A stretch of DNA of 13,145 nt, taken from an uncultured Clostridia bacterium. GTDB lineage: Bacteria > Bacillota > Clostridia > Christensenellales > UBA1242. The stretch spans positions 1-13,145 of the forward strand of contig CALWAB010000121.1 of NCBI GenBank assembly GCA_944372745.1, read 5' to 3'. Made by a program: the position numbers and the translations under genes. This document shows positions 1 through 6,851 of this stretch, piece after piece (position 1 is the stretch's first letter; each line of letters opens with the position of its first letter). A model generated the notes under the pieces. It did not search any database. It was not told the origin of the DNA and worked only from the letters and a program-made list of their open reading frames with translations.

Positions 1-1427
1 CCCTGTACTAATTTATGTATACTTTCAGTATATGGAGCAAGAATAGCAGGCATTTCTTTTAAAGTATCATTTTCTTTATCCGCAAAATAACTATCAGTTA
101 GTTTATTGTCTTTATCTACATAACCACTAAATCTAAGATAACTTTGAATGTCGCTCGCTAATTGCGTATCAACTAAAATTCTATTTGTCCCATCTGTAAC
201 AAATTTACCTTTAAAGTACTCCACAGTAGCCCTTGTCGGCCTATCCGCAAGATTCGCTTTAATATCCTTTTGTAAATCTGAAACAAAACTTTTATAACTA
301 TCTGTCGCAATTACTGTCAACAAATTTACTTGATGAAAATTATTCCCTGTAGTAGAACAATAATGTGCATCGACTCTATCTCCAAGCTTATTTACGGCAA
401 TACGAAGCCCACGCCCGACTTCTTGTCTTTTTGCAATGGCAGAATCCCCTCCTGGTTTTAATGCACAAATTTGGAATACATTTGGATTATCCCAGCCCTC
501 ACGAAGTGCAGAATGAGAAAAGATAAATCTTGTAGGCTCTTCAATTGAAAGTAATCTTTCTTTGTTTTTTAGAATTAAATTATAGGCTGAAACATCATCG
601 GAACCCGTATATTTGTTATCTTTTGAGTTAGTCATTTTACCTGTTTTCTTATCAATGGAAAAATAACCTTTATGAGTATCCGACACTGCAATACTTTTTA
701 AATATTTTATATAAGGTGTTTCAAACAAAGTCAAATATTCATTGAGTATTTTTGCGTACTCTTCTTCAAACATCTTTGCATATTCGCCTTTTTCGTCAGG
801 CTGCTCATAATCTCTATATTTTTTAACCTCATCAATGAAAAATAGAGAAAGACACTTAATACCTTTGTTATATAACATTTCTTCTTTTTCAAAATGCGAA
901 CGAATTGTTTCCCTAATTTGCACCCTTCTTATATCTTTATCTGATATGTCTCCTATTACTTTGCCAATCTTAATCTCTATGTCATTTAAAAATGTAACAG
1001 TATTTGTATATGGATTAATTTCTTTAATTATATAACCATTCTTGTATTGTTCCAATTCATTTGAAAGGTTATATAAGTTCCTTTCGACTTCCAATAAACG
1101 CGTTTCACGGTTTATTGATTTATTGTATTTTATTTCAAACTCTAATTTAGCTATTGGCGGTTTGTTTGGAGATAAAATAATATCTTGAAGATATAAATAA
1201 CCATTTGTACCACGCAAATTTTTAATTTCAAAACCTTTAACCTGAATTTTTTTAACAAGCTTTTTATTGTAAGCATCCAAAGCATCTAAACAGTAAATTA
1301 GATTATGATGTTTTCTATGTGTGGCTGAAAAATTCATACTAAAAAGCGGGTTAAATTTTTTAAGCGAAGTTTGAGTTGCCTCTCCACTAAGTTTTTGAGG
1401 TTCATCGATTTTTTTTGTTTTGCCAAT
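1..1427 (-). pseudogene. Type III restriction enzyme Res subunit, 5'-truncated remnant (runs off left edge)
   Basis: This is an uninterrupted minus-strand reading frame of about 475 codons, without its own start and continuing past base 1. It opens right after a TAA (1428-1430). Residues 7-11 read IDEPQ, the DExx motif II of type III Res helicases. FNPLF and SATH (motif III, about 1317-1328) follow, then LDALDAYNKKLVKKI. Further on are SHSALREGWDNP (motif V, about 490-530) and RQEVGRGLRI (motif VI, about 398-430). In this family the Res subunit is the ATP-driven translocase and nuclease that partners a Mod methyltransferase. Here the roughly 200-300 residues that normally precede DEPQ, including the Walker A motif, are missing, and no mod gene lies upstream. 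The nuclease domain would be beyond the left edge. A 5'-deleted pseudogene is the best reading. Family assignment is very secure; loss of function is inferred. Confidence 0.9.
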
Positions 1428-1447
1428 TTATTAACCCTTTGTTTAAA

Positions 1448-1543
1448 TCAAGATAAAAAAAACATATTTTCCATTTTTTGTTTTATAGCAAAATTTTTTA
1501 ATAGACAATTTGGAACATAATGATTTCTATCAAATTCAGACAT
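1448..1543 (-). pseudogene. N-terminal remnant of a DUF4238-like protein
   Basis: A well-placed ribosome binding site (GGAGAA at 1551-1556, 7 bases before ATG) starts a 31-codon frame that ends at TGA (1448-1450). Residues 5-20 contain RNHYVPNCLLKNFAI, which resembles the conserved opening (HHYVPQFYLKNF-like) of DUF4238 proteins. These are usually 250-350 residues and often found in accessory regions. The frame stops 21 bases before the truncated Res frame begins. The simplest explanation is that a deletion or rearrangement joined the start of one gene to the middle of another. The function of DUF4238 is unknown. The match rests on about 15 residues recalled from the family, so it is tentative. 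Confidence 0.45.
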
Positions 1544-1814
1544 AAATAACTTCTCCAACAATATTCTTAAAATTAAAATATAATCAAACTCATATTTTAA
1601 TTAATTTTAACATAAATATTTTTTTGCAAACCCATATAGTCAAAAACATAATTTTTTAATAAAAACCGAACTAGAGTTATTACTTTTGTTCGGTTTTATT
1701 TTTTTAAATATTTCTAGATGCTAAATCCTATTTACATATAATTTAGTAAACATTATGAAGTCAATTATCAGTCTATCATTTTAATAATGATAGTCTTATT
1801 GTTAATATATAACT
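1544..1814. other. Intergenic region between the AAA+ module and the Res debris
   Basis: No gene is visible here. Apart from the terminator at 1662-1697, there is an 8-bp perfect inverted repeat (CTATCATT at 1773-1780, AATGATAG at 1786-1793, 5-base loop) about 22 bases after the stop of the last module gene. It is AT-rich and has no clear T-run, so it may be an mRNA 3' hairpin rather than a terminator. The rest is low-complexity AT-rich sequence. Confidence 0.5.
1662..1697 (-). terminator. Intrinsic terminator of the AAA+ operon (possibly bidirectional)
   Basis: This is a perfect 10-bp inverted repeat (AAAACCGAAC at 1662-1671, GTTCGGTTTT at 1688-1697) with a 16-base loop. Read on the minus strand it ends in GGTTTTTATT, and on the plus strand in GGTTTTATTTTTTT, so it could stop transcription from either side. 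It sits about 120 bases beyond the stop of the last gene of the minus-strand operon and insulates that operon from the Res remnant. Confidence 0.75.
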
Positions 1815-2723
1815 TTAATACAATTCTTTATCTTTCACTTTGTCTTGCTCTTTTTCTTGAAGTATTGATTGTATATTTAAAGAGTCACAAAATGCTTCGT
1901 AATTTTTTATATCGCTTTTTGAGTTTGATATGCCTAATTCTCTAGGGGTGTTGATTATTATATCTGTTGACTTAACACCTAAATATTTTCTTGCTTCTGG
2001 TATTTTTAATGGATACCCATATCCGTAATTCCAAGATTTAGTAAGTTCGGGCACTACTTCAATTAATCTAAAATGCAATCTTCTTAAAAATGAGGGATTT
2101 ACCAATGGAAAATATGATGCTCTATAATCAATAAAATCATCGGGATTTTTTAAGGTCCAACTGGTAATCATTACTTGGTGTTTAGTCCGCGAACATTCTA
2201 CCAAGTCTAATTGCACCCTATATCCCATACTTTCAATTTGTTTTATTAATGCTAAGGTACATATTCCTCGCATATACAAATTATGCTTATCTTCAAATGC
2301 ACTAGCAGAAATACTATAAAAAATTCTTACAACTGAAGGGGCATCTTTATTAGATTTTTCCATATTAAACATATTTAATGGATGCCCCATCAAATATGCT
2401 GGTACATTAGGGGCAAAACCCAATATATCATTTTTTATTTTTCTATTTTTTTCTTTTTCTGCAATTTTAGTTTCTAATGCAATTCTTGCAGAATCAAACT
2501 TTTCATAATCTTGCGAATATTCCCCTTCCAAACACAACTTCCTTGCTTGTTCAAAACTATCCGTACCTGTAAACTCAAAACCACCTGTATAGCTTGAAAG
2601 GCTCATACCAACAAAAGCATTGGATGTCTGGACATTATCTAAATAATTTATAAAATCGTATAAGCTATTAAAATTTATATAAATTATATCTTCGTCTAAA
2701 TCATATTTTATTTGTTTATCCAT
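1815..2723 (-). CDS. Unknown protein of the AAA+ module, possible degenerate vWA-like core (DUF7192-like)
   Basis: The protein has 302 residues, with no signal peptide and no membrane segment. I recognise the central part only loosely. Residues 102-116 (GFAPNVPAYLMGHPL) followed by 131-176 (a hydrophobic strand, SISAS at 137-141, a helix with RGICTLALIKQIESMGYRV, then a second strand QLDLVE) resemble a family seen in phages and mobile elements, which I recall as DUF7192. The strand-SxSxS-helix-strand pattern recalls a von Willebrand A core. However, the first acidic MIDAS residue is replaced by Tyr136, so normal metal binding is doubtful. The C-terminal 35 residues are charged and probably flexible. 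It is the last gene of the three-gene operon, 7 bases after the pseudo-ATPase gene, with AGGTG 5 bases before ATG. By analogy with MoxR-vWA pairs it may be the partner or substrate adaptor of the upstream ATPase; that is inference. Confidence 0.6.
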   Translation of the reverse strand: MDKQIKYDLDEDIIYINFNSLYDFINYLDNVQTSNAFVGMSLSSYTGGFEFTGTDSFEQARKLCLEGEYSQDYEKFDSARIALETKIAEKEKNRKIKNDILGFAPNVPAYLMGHPLNMFNMEKSNKDAPSVVRIFYSISASAFEDKHNLYMRGICTLALIKQIESMGYRVQLDLVECSRTKHQVMITSWTLKNPDDFIDYRASYFPLVNPSFLRRLHFRLIEVVPELTKSWNYGYGYPLKIPEARKYLGVKSTDIIINTPRELGISNSKSDIKNYEAFCDSLNIQSILQEKEQDKVKDKELY

Positions 2724-2730
2724 AACACAC

Positions 2731-3498
2731 CTACAAAATAGTCTTTAGCGTTTCATAATATTGGTTATCTGCCAAATGATACCCCAACTCATCAATGAGC
2801 AAATTCAGTGTTGCCCTTGTATAATCTGCTCGCAAAACGCTTTTGACTAAGTCAATCTTTTTAAAAGAATTAAGGCAACTCATTTCATAAAGTCTTTTAA
2901 ATGTTTCTGTCGTTATGATTAAATCTAAAGAATGCTTTTTCGCAACCTTCCTTAAAACTGTAAGAAATTCATACAATTCTTCATCTGGACACAAATGTGC
3001 TTCTACTTTAGCGTCATAGGTAAATTTTATTAAATTCACTTTTTGCATTAAAGTTGTTGAGGGCTTAATTGAATCTGCATCCACAGAAATCACTACTCTA
3101 AAATTCGGATGTTTCTTAAATGTCCCACAAGAAAATGTATGCTCACTAGATTCTTGTAATGCTATTAAGTTCTTCAACATATTCGTAGGGCAAGCCAATA
3201 ATTCATCTAAATAGAACACTTCGCCATTAACATACGCTTGAAATAGTGGCGTCTTTTGAAATTCTCCATTTTCATTTGTATCGCCATAGATTTCATCTAA
3301 TGATTTTGCAATAGAAGTAGTATAAAATACTCTAGCATTTTCTCTACAATATTTATTAACAGAATATTTTTTCCCACAATGCACAGGTCCTACAATCAAT
3401 ATGGGTTTATTATTTTCATTAAATGCTTTCACTAGCAAAGGATAACTTCCATTGTCCACTTCAATAAGTTTCATCAATTTATTTTTATTATTGATCAT
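2731..3498 (-). CDS. Degenerate AAA+ ATPase paralogue (predicted pseudo-ATPase)
   Basis: This 255-residue protein aligns along its length with the AAA+ core of the gene immediately upstream. Corresponding blocks are GPVHCGKK (37-44) for the Walker A, EVFYLDEL (93-100) for Walker B, LFQAYVNGEV for SFYQAYKHGGV, and PDEELYEFLTVLRKVAKKH (171-189) for the ELLRFAWGLRKVIEKNH helix. Key residues are changed. The Ser/Thr after the P-loop lysine is Lys44, the sensor-1 segment AAGNTFG is ISVDAD, the LDRF arginine-finger segment is MQKVN (151-155), and the sensor-2-like STRG is TTET. Walker B D98-E99 is kept. It lacks the N-terminal coiled coil of its partner. It probably binds nucleotide poorly or not at all and serves as a structural or regulatory subunit in a mixed ring (inference). 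The gene starts 2 bases after the upstream stop; its GGAG ribosome binding site lies inside the end of that gene, so translation is probably coupled. Confidence 0.85.
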   Translation of the reverse strand: MINNKNKLMKLIEVDNGSYPLLVKAFNENNKPILIVGPVHCGKKYSVNKYCRENARVFYTTSIAKSLDEIYGDTNENGEFQKTPLFQAYVNGEVFYLDELLACPTNMLKNLIALQESSEHTFSCGTFKKHPNFRVVISVDADSIKPSTTLMQKVNLIKFTYDAKVEAHLCPDEELYEFLTVLRKVAKKHSLDLIITTETFKRLYEMSCLNSFKKIDLVKSVLRADYTRATLNLLIDELGYHLADNQYYETLKTIL

Positions 3499-3500
3499 AA

Positions 3501-5000
3501 TTAATATCTCCTATCGCCCATTGAACTTCTTTGTTGATTCCTCTCATTTTCTCTAATAATGATTTCGTTTAGAGCGTCTACATATTTGCCTTCATCTATT
3601 CCACAAATTTCTCTCAAACCGCCCTTGATGGTATTCAAAGTGTCAATCTTGACATTTTCCAATAAATTTGCCCTTATATTTTCAGGTAAATCAAAATTTT
3701 TAGAATCTAAAAGTTTGCTTGTAGCCACAATGCCACGAGTAGATATGATAATAGGAAGATGATTTTTTTCAATGACTTTTCTAAGTCCCCAAGCAAATCG
3801 TAGAAGTTCATCGTCTTTAATAATTTTCTTTTCTATATCTTTATCATAATCCCATTCTATCACTGCGAATCTGTCAAGAGTCGCACTGTCAAGCTTATTT
3901 CTACCACAATATTGGCTATCTGGTCCAGTACCAAAAGTATTACCTGCGGCAACTAATTTAAAGTTTTCATTTATTTTAACTAATCCGCAAGGAAATTCCA
4001 TATATCCTTGAGCAATAGCGGTATTAACTGTAACCAATGCTTCAGGATTTGACCCGTCTATTTCGTCAAAGAAGAATACGCCACCGTGTTTATACGCTTG
4101 ATAAAATGAAGTAGGCACATACTTCCCTTCAGCATTTTTATAGCCTGTGAGTTCATAAGCATTTTCTACTCTATTGACCATATAATAAGGCAAACCTAAT
4201 TTTCTTGACAACTGCTCCACAGCCGTACTTTTCCCCGCACCAGCAGGGCCAACTAACATTGGCACTAAGCCGACTTGCACACAATCTTCCATTTTGCCAA
4301 ATGCGTAGTGCGTCAATTCCTTAGGGTCAAATGGTGCAACAATAGGTGGCTTGTAACCATCGTCATACCCATCATCAATACCATTCCCATCCCCTAATTG
4401 ACCTACATCTAACAAGATTTGTGGTAAAATATTTTTTACAATTTTATCTACAATCGCACTCAACGCATCTTCTTTTATTTCAGTTCCGCCGTTTGCAATT
4501 ACCGCCTTGCGAACTTGTGTAGTCAAAAAGTTGGACATTTTATCAAAAATTATTTCATCTTGTATGTCAGCCACCATTGCTTTTGCTTCGTCTTTAATTT
4601 CTACACGCATTTGATTGCGTACCTGTTCTACATAACGGTCGCCAAAAAGCGTTTTAAAGTTTTCATTGTAATAACTATTGTACATCTTGACCATTTCTTT
4701 GAGATTATCAGCCATAGAATCAACATACACTTTGAGCATAGCGATTTCTTTGTGCATTTTGTCTACAGATTCCAATTGTTCTTTGTGCATTTTGTCTACA
4801 GATTCCAATTGCACTTTTTGCATCTTATCTTCAATAGATTCAATATCGCCTTTTATCCTATTAATTTGATTTGATAAATCTACAATCTTACTAGTTAAAT
4901 CTTTCTGGTCTTGTTCTTTTTGTTTTTGTTGATTTAAATCGTTTAATCTAGACATTATTTCATCTAATTTAGATTCTAAACCATCATTTCTCGCCATCAT
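3501..5000 (-). CDS. MoxR/CbbQ-type AAA+ ATPase with N-terminal coiled coil
   Basis: The protein has 499 residues. Residues 5-165 are charged and helical, with a coiled coil that includes three 11-residue repeats (52-84, pattern LESVDKMHK). A Gly/Asp-rich linker (203-215) leads to an AAA_5/MoxR-type ATPase core. The core has Walker A GPAGAGKST (251-259), Walker B VFFFDEID (308-315), sensor-1 Asn354 in AAGNTFG, an LDRF arginine-finger segment (375-378) and STRG as possible sensor 2 (420-423), so it should hydrolyse ATP. MoxR/CbbQ/CobS ATPases form rings that remodel or activate partner proteins, often vWA-domain proteins. It heads a tight three-gene operon with a broken paralogue and an unknown protein. 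The start is supported by AAGGAG (5007-5012) before two consecutive ATGs, so Met1 or Met2 may be used. The exact subfamily and substrate cannot be told from sequence. Confidence 0.9.
   Translation of the reverse strand: MMARNDGLESKLDEIMSRLNDLNQQKQKEQDQKDLTSKIVDLSNQINRIKGDIESIEDKMQKVQLESVDKMHKEQLESVDKMHKEIAMLKVYVDSMADNLKEMVKMYNSYYNENFKTLFGDRYVEQVRNQMRVEIKDEAKAMVADIQDEIIFDKMSNFLTTQVRKAVIANGGTEIKEDALSAIVDKIVKNILPQILLDVGQLGDGNGIDDGYDDGYKPPIVAPFDPKELTHYAFGKMEDCVQVGLVPMLVGPAGAGKSTAVEQLSRKLGLPYYMVNRVENAYELTGYKNAEGKYVPTSFYQAYKHGGVFFFDEIDGSNPEALVTVNTAIAQGYMEFPCGLVKINENFKLVAAGNTFGTGPDSQYCGRNKLDSATLDRFAVIEWDYDKDIEKKIIKDDELLRFAWGLRKVIEKNHLPIIISTRGIVATSKLLDSKNFDLPENIRANLLENVKIDTLNTIKGGLREICGIDEGKYVDALNEIIIRENERNQQRSSMGDRRY
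4746..4811 (-). repeat. Perfect 33-bp tandem duplication encoding 11-residue coiled-coil repeats
   Basis: Two identical 33-base units (4746-4778 and 4779-4811) lie in tandem inside the ATPase gene, and a diverged third copy follows at about 4812-4845. They encode EQLESVDKMHK-type 11-residue units, which keep the reading frame and fit a hendecad coiled coil. Perfect identity at DNA level suggests recent duplication, so copy number may vary between strains. Confidence 0.85.
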
Positions 5001-5027
5001 TCTTTTCTCCTTAAATATTATAAATAT

Positions 5028-5056
5028 ATAATAACATATTTAAATAAAATTTGCAA
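5028..5056 (-). promoter_or_regulatory. Sigma-A-type promoter of the AAA+ operon
   Basis: On the minus strand TTGCAA (5051-5056) and TATTAT (5028-5033) are 17 bases apart, with TGT directly before the -10, giving an extended -10 element. Transcription would begin about 7 bases further on, leaving a short leader with AAGGAG before the ATPase start. A TATAAT at 5017-5022 on the same strand is too close to the ribosome binding site to be the main -10. Confidence 0.55.
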
Positions 5057-5100
5057 TATATCAAGTAAATTTAAAATATTTTATTAAATGTTTAAAAATT

Positions 5101-5157
5101 ATTAAATAATTAACTTCAAAATTAAATAATTAACTTCAAAATTAAATAATTAACTTT
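5101..5157. repeat. Tandem 20-bp AT-rich repeats between divergent promoters
   Basis: The unit attaaataattaacttcaaa occurs at 5101-5120 and 5121-5140, with a third copy at 5141-5157 that keeps the first 15 bases of the unit. Each unit contains TTAAATAATTAA, an imperfect dyad. The array lies about 45 bases upstream of the minus-strand -35 and 35 bases upstream of the plus-strand -35. It could be an operator array, AT-rich activating sequence, or a slippage-prone spacer. No protein-coding sense is seen. Confidence 0.85.
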
Positions 5158-5191
5158 ATTCAATTTGTTTGTAATTTTTTATTAAAGGCAA

Positions 5192-5219
5192 TAGACTTTT
5201 ATATAAAGCGTGATATAAT
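5192..5219 (+). promoter_or_regulatory. Promoter of the lipoprotein gene (extended -10)
   Basis: A consensus TATAAT (5214-5219) is preceded by TGA, an extended -10 (TGnTATAAT). A weak -35 TAGACT (5192-5197) lies 16 bases upstream. Start of transcription near 5226 would leave a leader of about 25 bases. Confidence 0.6.
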
Positions 5220-5229
5220 ATTTTATATA

Positions 5230-5243
5230 AAGGAGATAAGGAG
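5230..5243 (+). promoter_or_regulatory. Duplicated Shine-Dalgarno sequence
   Basis: AAGGAG occurs twice, at 5230-5235 and 5238-5243, before the ATG at 5252. The second, 8 bases from the ATG, is the functional-looking one. It confirms the chosen start. Confidence 0.7.
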
Positions 5244-5251
5244 ATATTATT

Positions 5252-6373
5252 ATGAATAAAATTTTAACAACTATTTGCCTTTGTGCATTATTACTAATAA
5301 GCGGTATAACTTTCGCAGCATGTGGAGAAAAAACACAACCTCAAACCTACACAATTACCTTGCCCACATCTATAGATTACACTATTCACGCTGATAAAGA
5401 TGTAGCAGAAGCTGGACAAATCATCACTTTAACTATTACACTCACAAATACTGAATTGGTACTAGATAATGTATTAGCCAATGATACAATATGTGAAAAA
5501 AATAGTGATGGAACATACTTTTTCACTATGCCAGCTGAGAATGTGAACATAACAGTTCAAACAAGTCAAATACAAGAAGTTCTCTCGACAAATTTTGTTT
5601 GGCTTGATGATGATAATCTTTACACAATAACTCAAAGCGGAGAAGGAACTTTTGATTGGTATACAAGAGATATAAATATAACATTTGCAAATAAGCAAGG
5701 AATGTCTATTGTAAAAAATACTATCACATCATCTAATCAAAATACTATTCCCAACGAAGCAATAACATTTACCCCTGTAACTGACAATGACATACACGGA
5801 GCAAGTGGCTCAAATCAAATTGTTAAGGGCGTTATTGAAATCAATCCTTTTCAAATAAATCCAGGTACTACCTATTTAACTATGGAATTTATCAATGGTA
5901 ACAATACTATAGGCTCTTCAAATAGAGGAACGCTAATAGTGAAAATCACAGTTGTACCGTATGGAGAATTGACGCTTGATACTGTAAAAGAGGAATTGGT
6001 TATAGACTTATTTTCTGAAATGCAATATTCAACTGGTGATACATTTTGTTTGAGATTAAGCGACAACGATTATGTTGATGGTTCCGCCAATCCTCGCTAT
6101 GTGGACTATGTTTTAAAAATGGAATCTATACGCAAATTGACTTTAGAATTTGATTATATTTTAGGACATTCATATTCCATAAGTCTTGTTGAGGGTGATA
6201 CTTACCCAGAGATTAATGTTGGTTACATACAAGAATTCATTTTTGAAAACTCAATTGAATCTGGTGATGAAGAAAGTCAATACACTGGTTATTATAACGG
6301 GAATTTAATGTATATGGACGCTAATGACAAAGTAACAATTAACGCAGAAAGAAACTCAGCACTTGAAGAATAG
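5252..6373 (+). CDS. Predicted surface lipoprotein with a bacterial-repeat-type beta domain
   Basis: The protein has 373 residues. Its signal peptide has charged K3, a hydrophobic stretch (4-22) and a lipobox-like FAAC ending at Cys24. Phe at -3 is unusual (Leu is normal), but the rest fits cleavage by Lsp and lipid anchoring. Residues 31-104 look like the common extracellular beta repeat of Firmicutes: a VAEAGQIITLTITL strand pair, then DGTYFFTMPAENVNITV. The remaining residues (about 110-373) are rich in beta-forming, Asn, Thr and acidic residues and match nothing I recognise. An exposed binding or adhesion role is a guess. It has its own promoter and faces away from the AAA+ operon, sharing the repeat-containing intergenic region. 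No co-directional partner overlaps it; about 220 bases separate it from the next frame. Confidence 0.75.
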   Translation: MNKILTTICLCALLLISGITFAACGEKTQPQTYTITLPTSIDYTIHADKDVAEAGQIITLTITLTNTELVLDNVLANDTICEKNSDGTYFFTMPAENVNITVQTSQIQEVLSTNFVWLDDDNLYTITQSGEGTFDWYTRDINITFANKQGMSIVKNTITSSNQNTIPNEAITFTPVTDNDIHGASGSNQIVKGVIEINPFQINPGTTYLTMEFINGNNTIGSSNRGTLIVKITVVPYGELTLDTVKEELVIDLFSEMQYSTGDTFCLRLSDNDYVDGSANPRYVDYVLKMESIRKLTLEFDYILGHSYSISLVEGDTYPEINVGYIQEFIFENSIESGDEESQYTGYYNGNLMYMDANDKVTINAERNSALEE

Positions 6374-6391
6374 AAATATGTTTAACTATAT

Positions 6392-6541
6392 TAGGGGATT
6401 TTATTCTCTAAAGTCCTAGACAAAGATGGGCATCTTATCTAAGGGATTTTCCATCACCTACAACCCTAGTGCAAAGGTAACTTGCTCTTGACCTATGGAC
6501 TTAGATAATTATTTTAGCCCGTTTTAGTTTAAAAACTAAAG
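6392..6541 (+). ncRNA. Candidate structured RNA with possible pseudoknot
   Basis: Several helices can form in order. TAGGGGA/TTCTCTA (6392-6398 with 6404-6410) is one. AAGAT/ATCTT (6423-6427 with 6432-6436) has loop GGGC. TTATCTAAG/CTTAGATAA (6435-6443 with 6500-6508) encloses TCCAT/ATGGA (6450-6454 with 6495-6499) and a hairpin with GTAA (GNRA) loop (6471-6485). The loop GGGC (6428-6431) can pair with GCCC (6517-6520) as a pseudoknot. A 7-bp hairpin (6523-6540) and a strong terminator follow. It may be a 3' UTR element of the lipoprotein mRNA, a separate small RNA, or a leader controlling the next gene. I do not recognise a known riboswitch or RNA family. The folding was done by eye. Confidence 0.4.
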
Positions 6542-6543
6542 AT

Positions 6544-6576
6544 AAAACTTAGTGCGTTAACACGTGCTAAGTTTTT
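6544..6576 (+). terminator. Strong intrinsic terminator
   Basis: A 13-bp stem (6544-6556 with 6563-6575, two G-U pairs) has a 6-base loop and a run of five T (6572-6576). It ends 20 bases before the ATG at 6597. It may end the lipoprotein transcript, or act as an attenuator for the next gene, because CTTAG in its left arm (6548-6552) could also pair with CTAAG at 6439-6443 in the upstream RNA. Confidence 0.8.
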
Positions 6577-6596
6577 CTGTAGCTTAACTAGGAACA

Positions 6597-6851
6597 ATGA
6601 CCTATCCTATTGCAGACGATATTCAAAATGAAGAACTTGCTAAGACATTTTATAATAAAATCATTAAATCTCCAGAAAATGCAACTCGCTTAATAGTGAA
6701 ATACTTAGGCGAAACCTTATTCCCGTTTGCAGGCGGAATGGTAGTATATAATTGTAACGAATACGACTTACTTGTCGAAACAGATAATTCAATAAAGAAT
6801 TATAATATTATCATTAGACAAGACAAAATGGAAAATATGATAGGAAAGTGA
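6597..6851 (+). CDS. 5' part of a frameshifted unknown gene
   Basis: This frame has 84 residues, with no signal peptide or membrane segment. ATG at 6597 follows AGGA (6590-6593) at the short spacing of 3 bases, and an in-frame TAA at 6585 excludes a longer start. The sequence alternates hydrophobic strands and acidic or Asn-rich turns, such as GGMVVYNCNEYDLLVETD and NYNIIIRQD, like the frame that follows. It ends at TGA 6849-6851, while the +1 frame is open from 6844. The two frames therefore overlap and most likely form one protein of about 487 residues broken by a single-base indel. I do not recognise the family. The gene begins 20 bases after a strong terminator, so a leader-controlled or separate promoter is needed. 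Confidence 0.5.
   Translation: MTYPIADDIQNEELAKTFYNKIIKSPENATRLIVKYLGETLFPFAGGMVVYNCNEYDLLVETDNSIKNYNIIIRQDKMENMIGK

Noticed and set aside
1416..1427. IGKT at the opening of the Res frame read as a Walker A motif
   Set aside because: It lies only three residues before IDEPQ and lacks the GxxG part. In real Res proteins Walker A and motif II are far apart. Chance or junction sequence.
4515..4874. Plus-strand open frame of 119 codons inside the ATPase gene
   Set aside because: It is antisense to the coiled-coil region and arises from the repeated codons; no ribosome binding site and no domain sense.
2731..5000. McrBC-type restriction system
   Set aside because: The ATPase has MoxR/CbbQ-type motifs (AAGNTFG, FFFDEID, LDRF), not the McrB GTPase pattern, and no McrC-like nuclease is in the operon.
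5101..5157. CRISPR array
   Set aside because: The 20-base units are directly adjacent with no spacers, and no cas genes are nearby.
6363..6392. Separate promoter TTGAAG-18-TATATT for the candidate RNA
   Set aside because: Its start point would fall inside the first predicted helix and the -35 is weak; not reliable.
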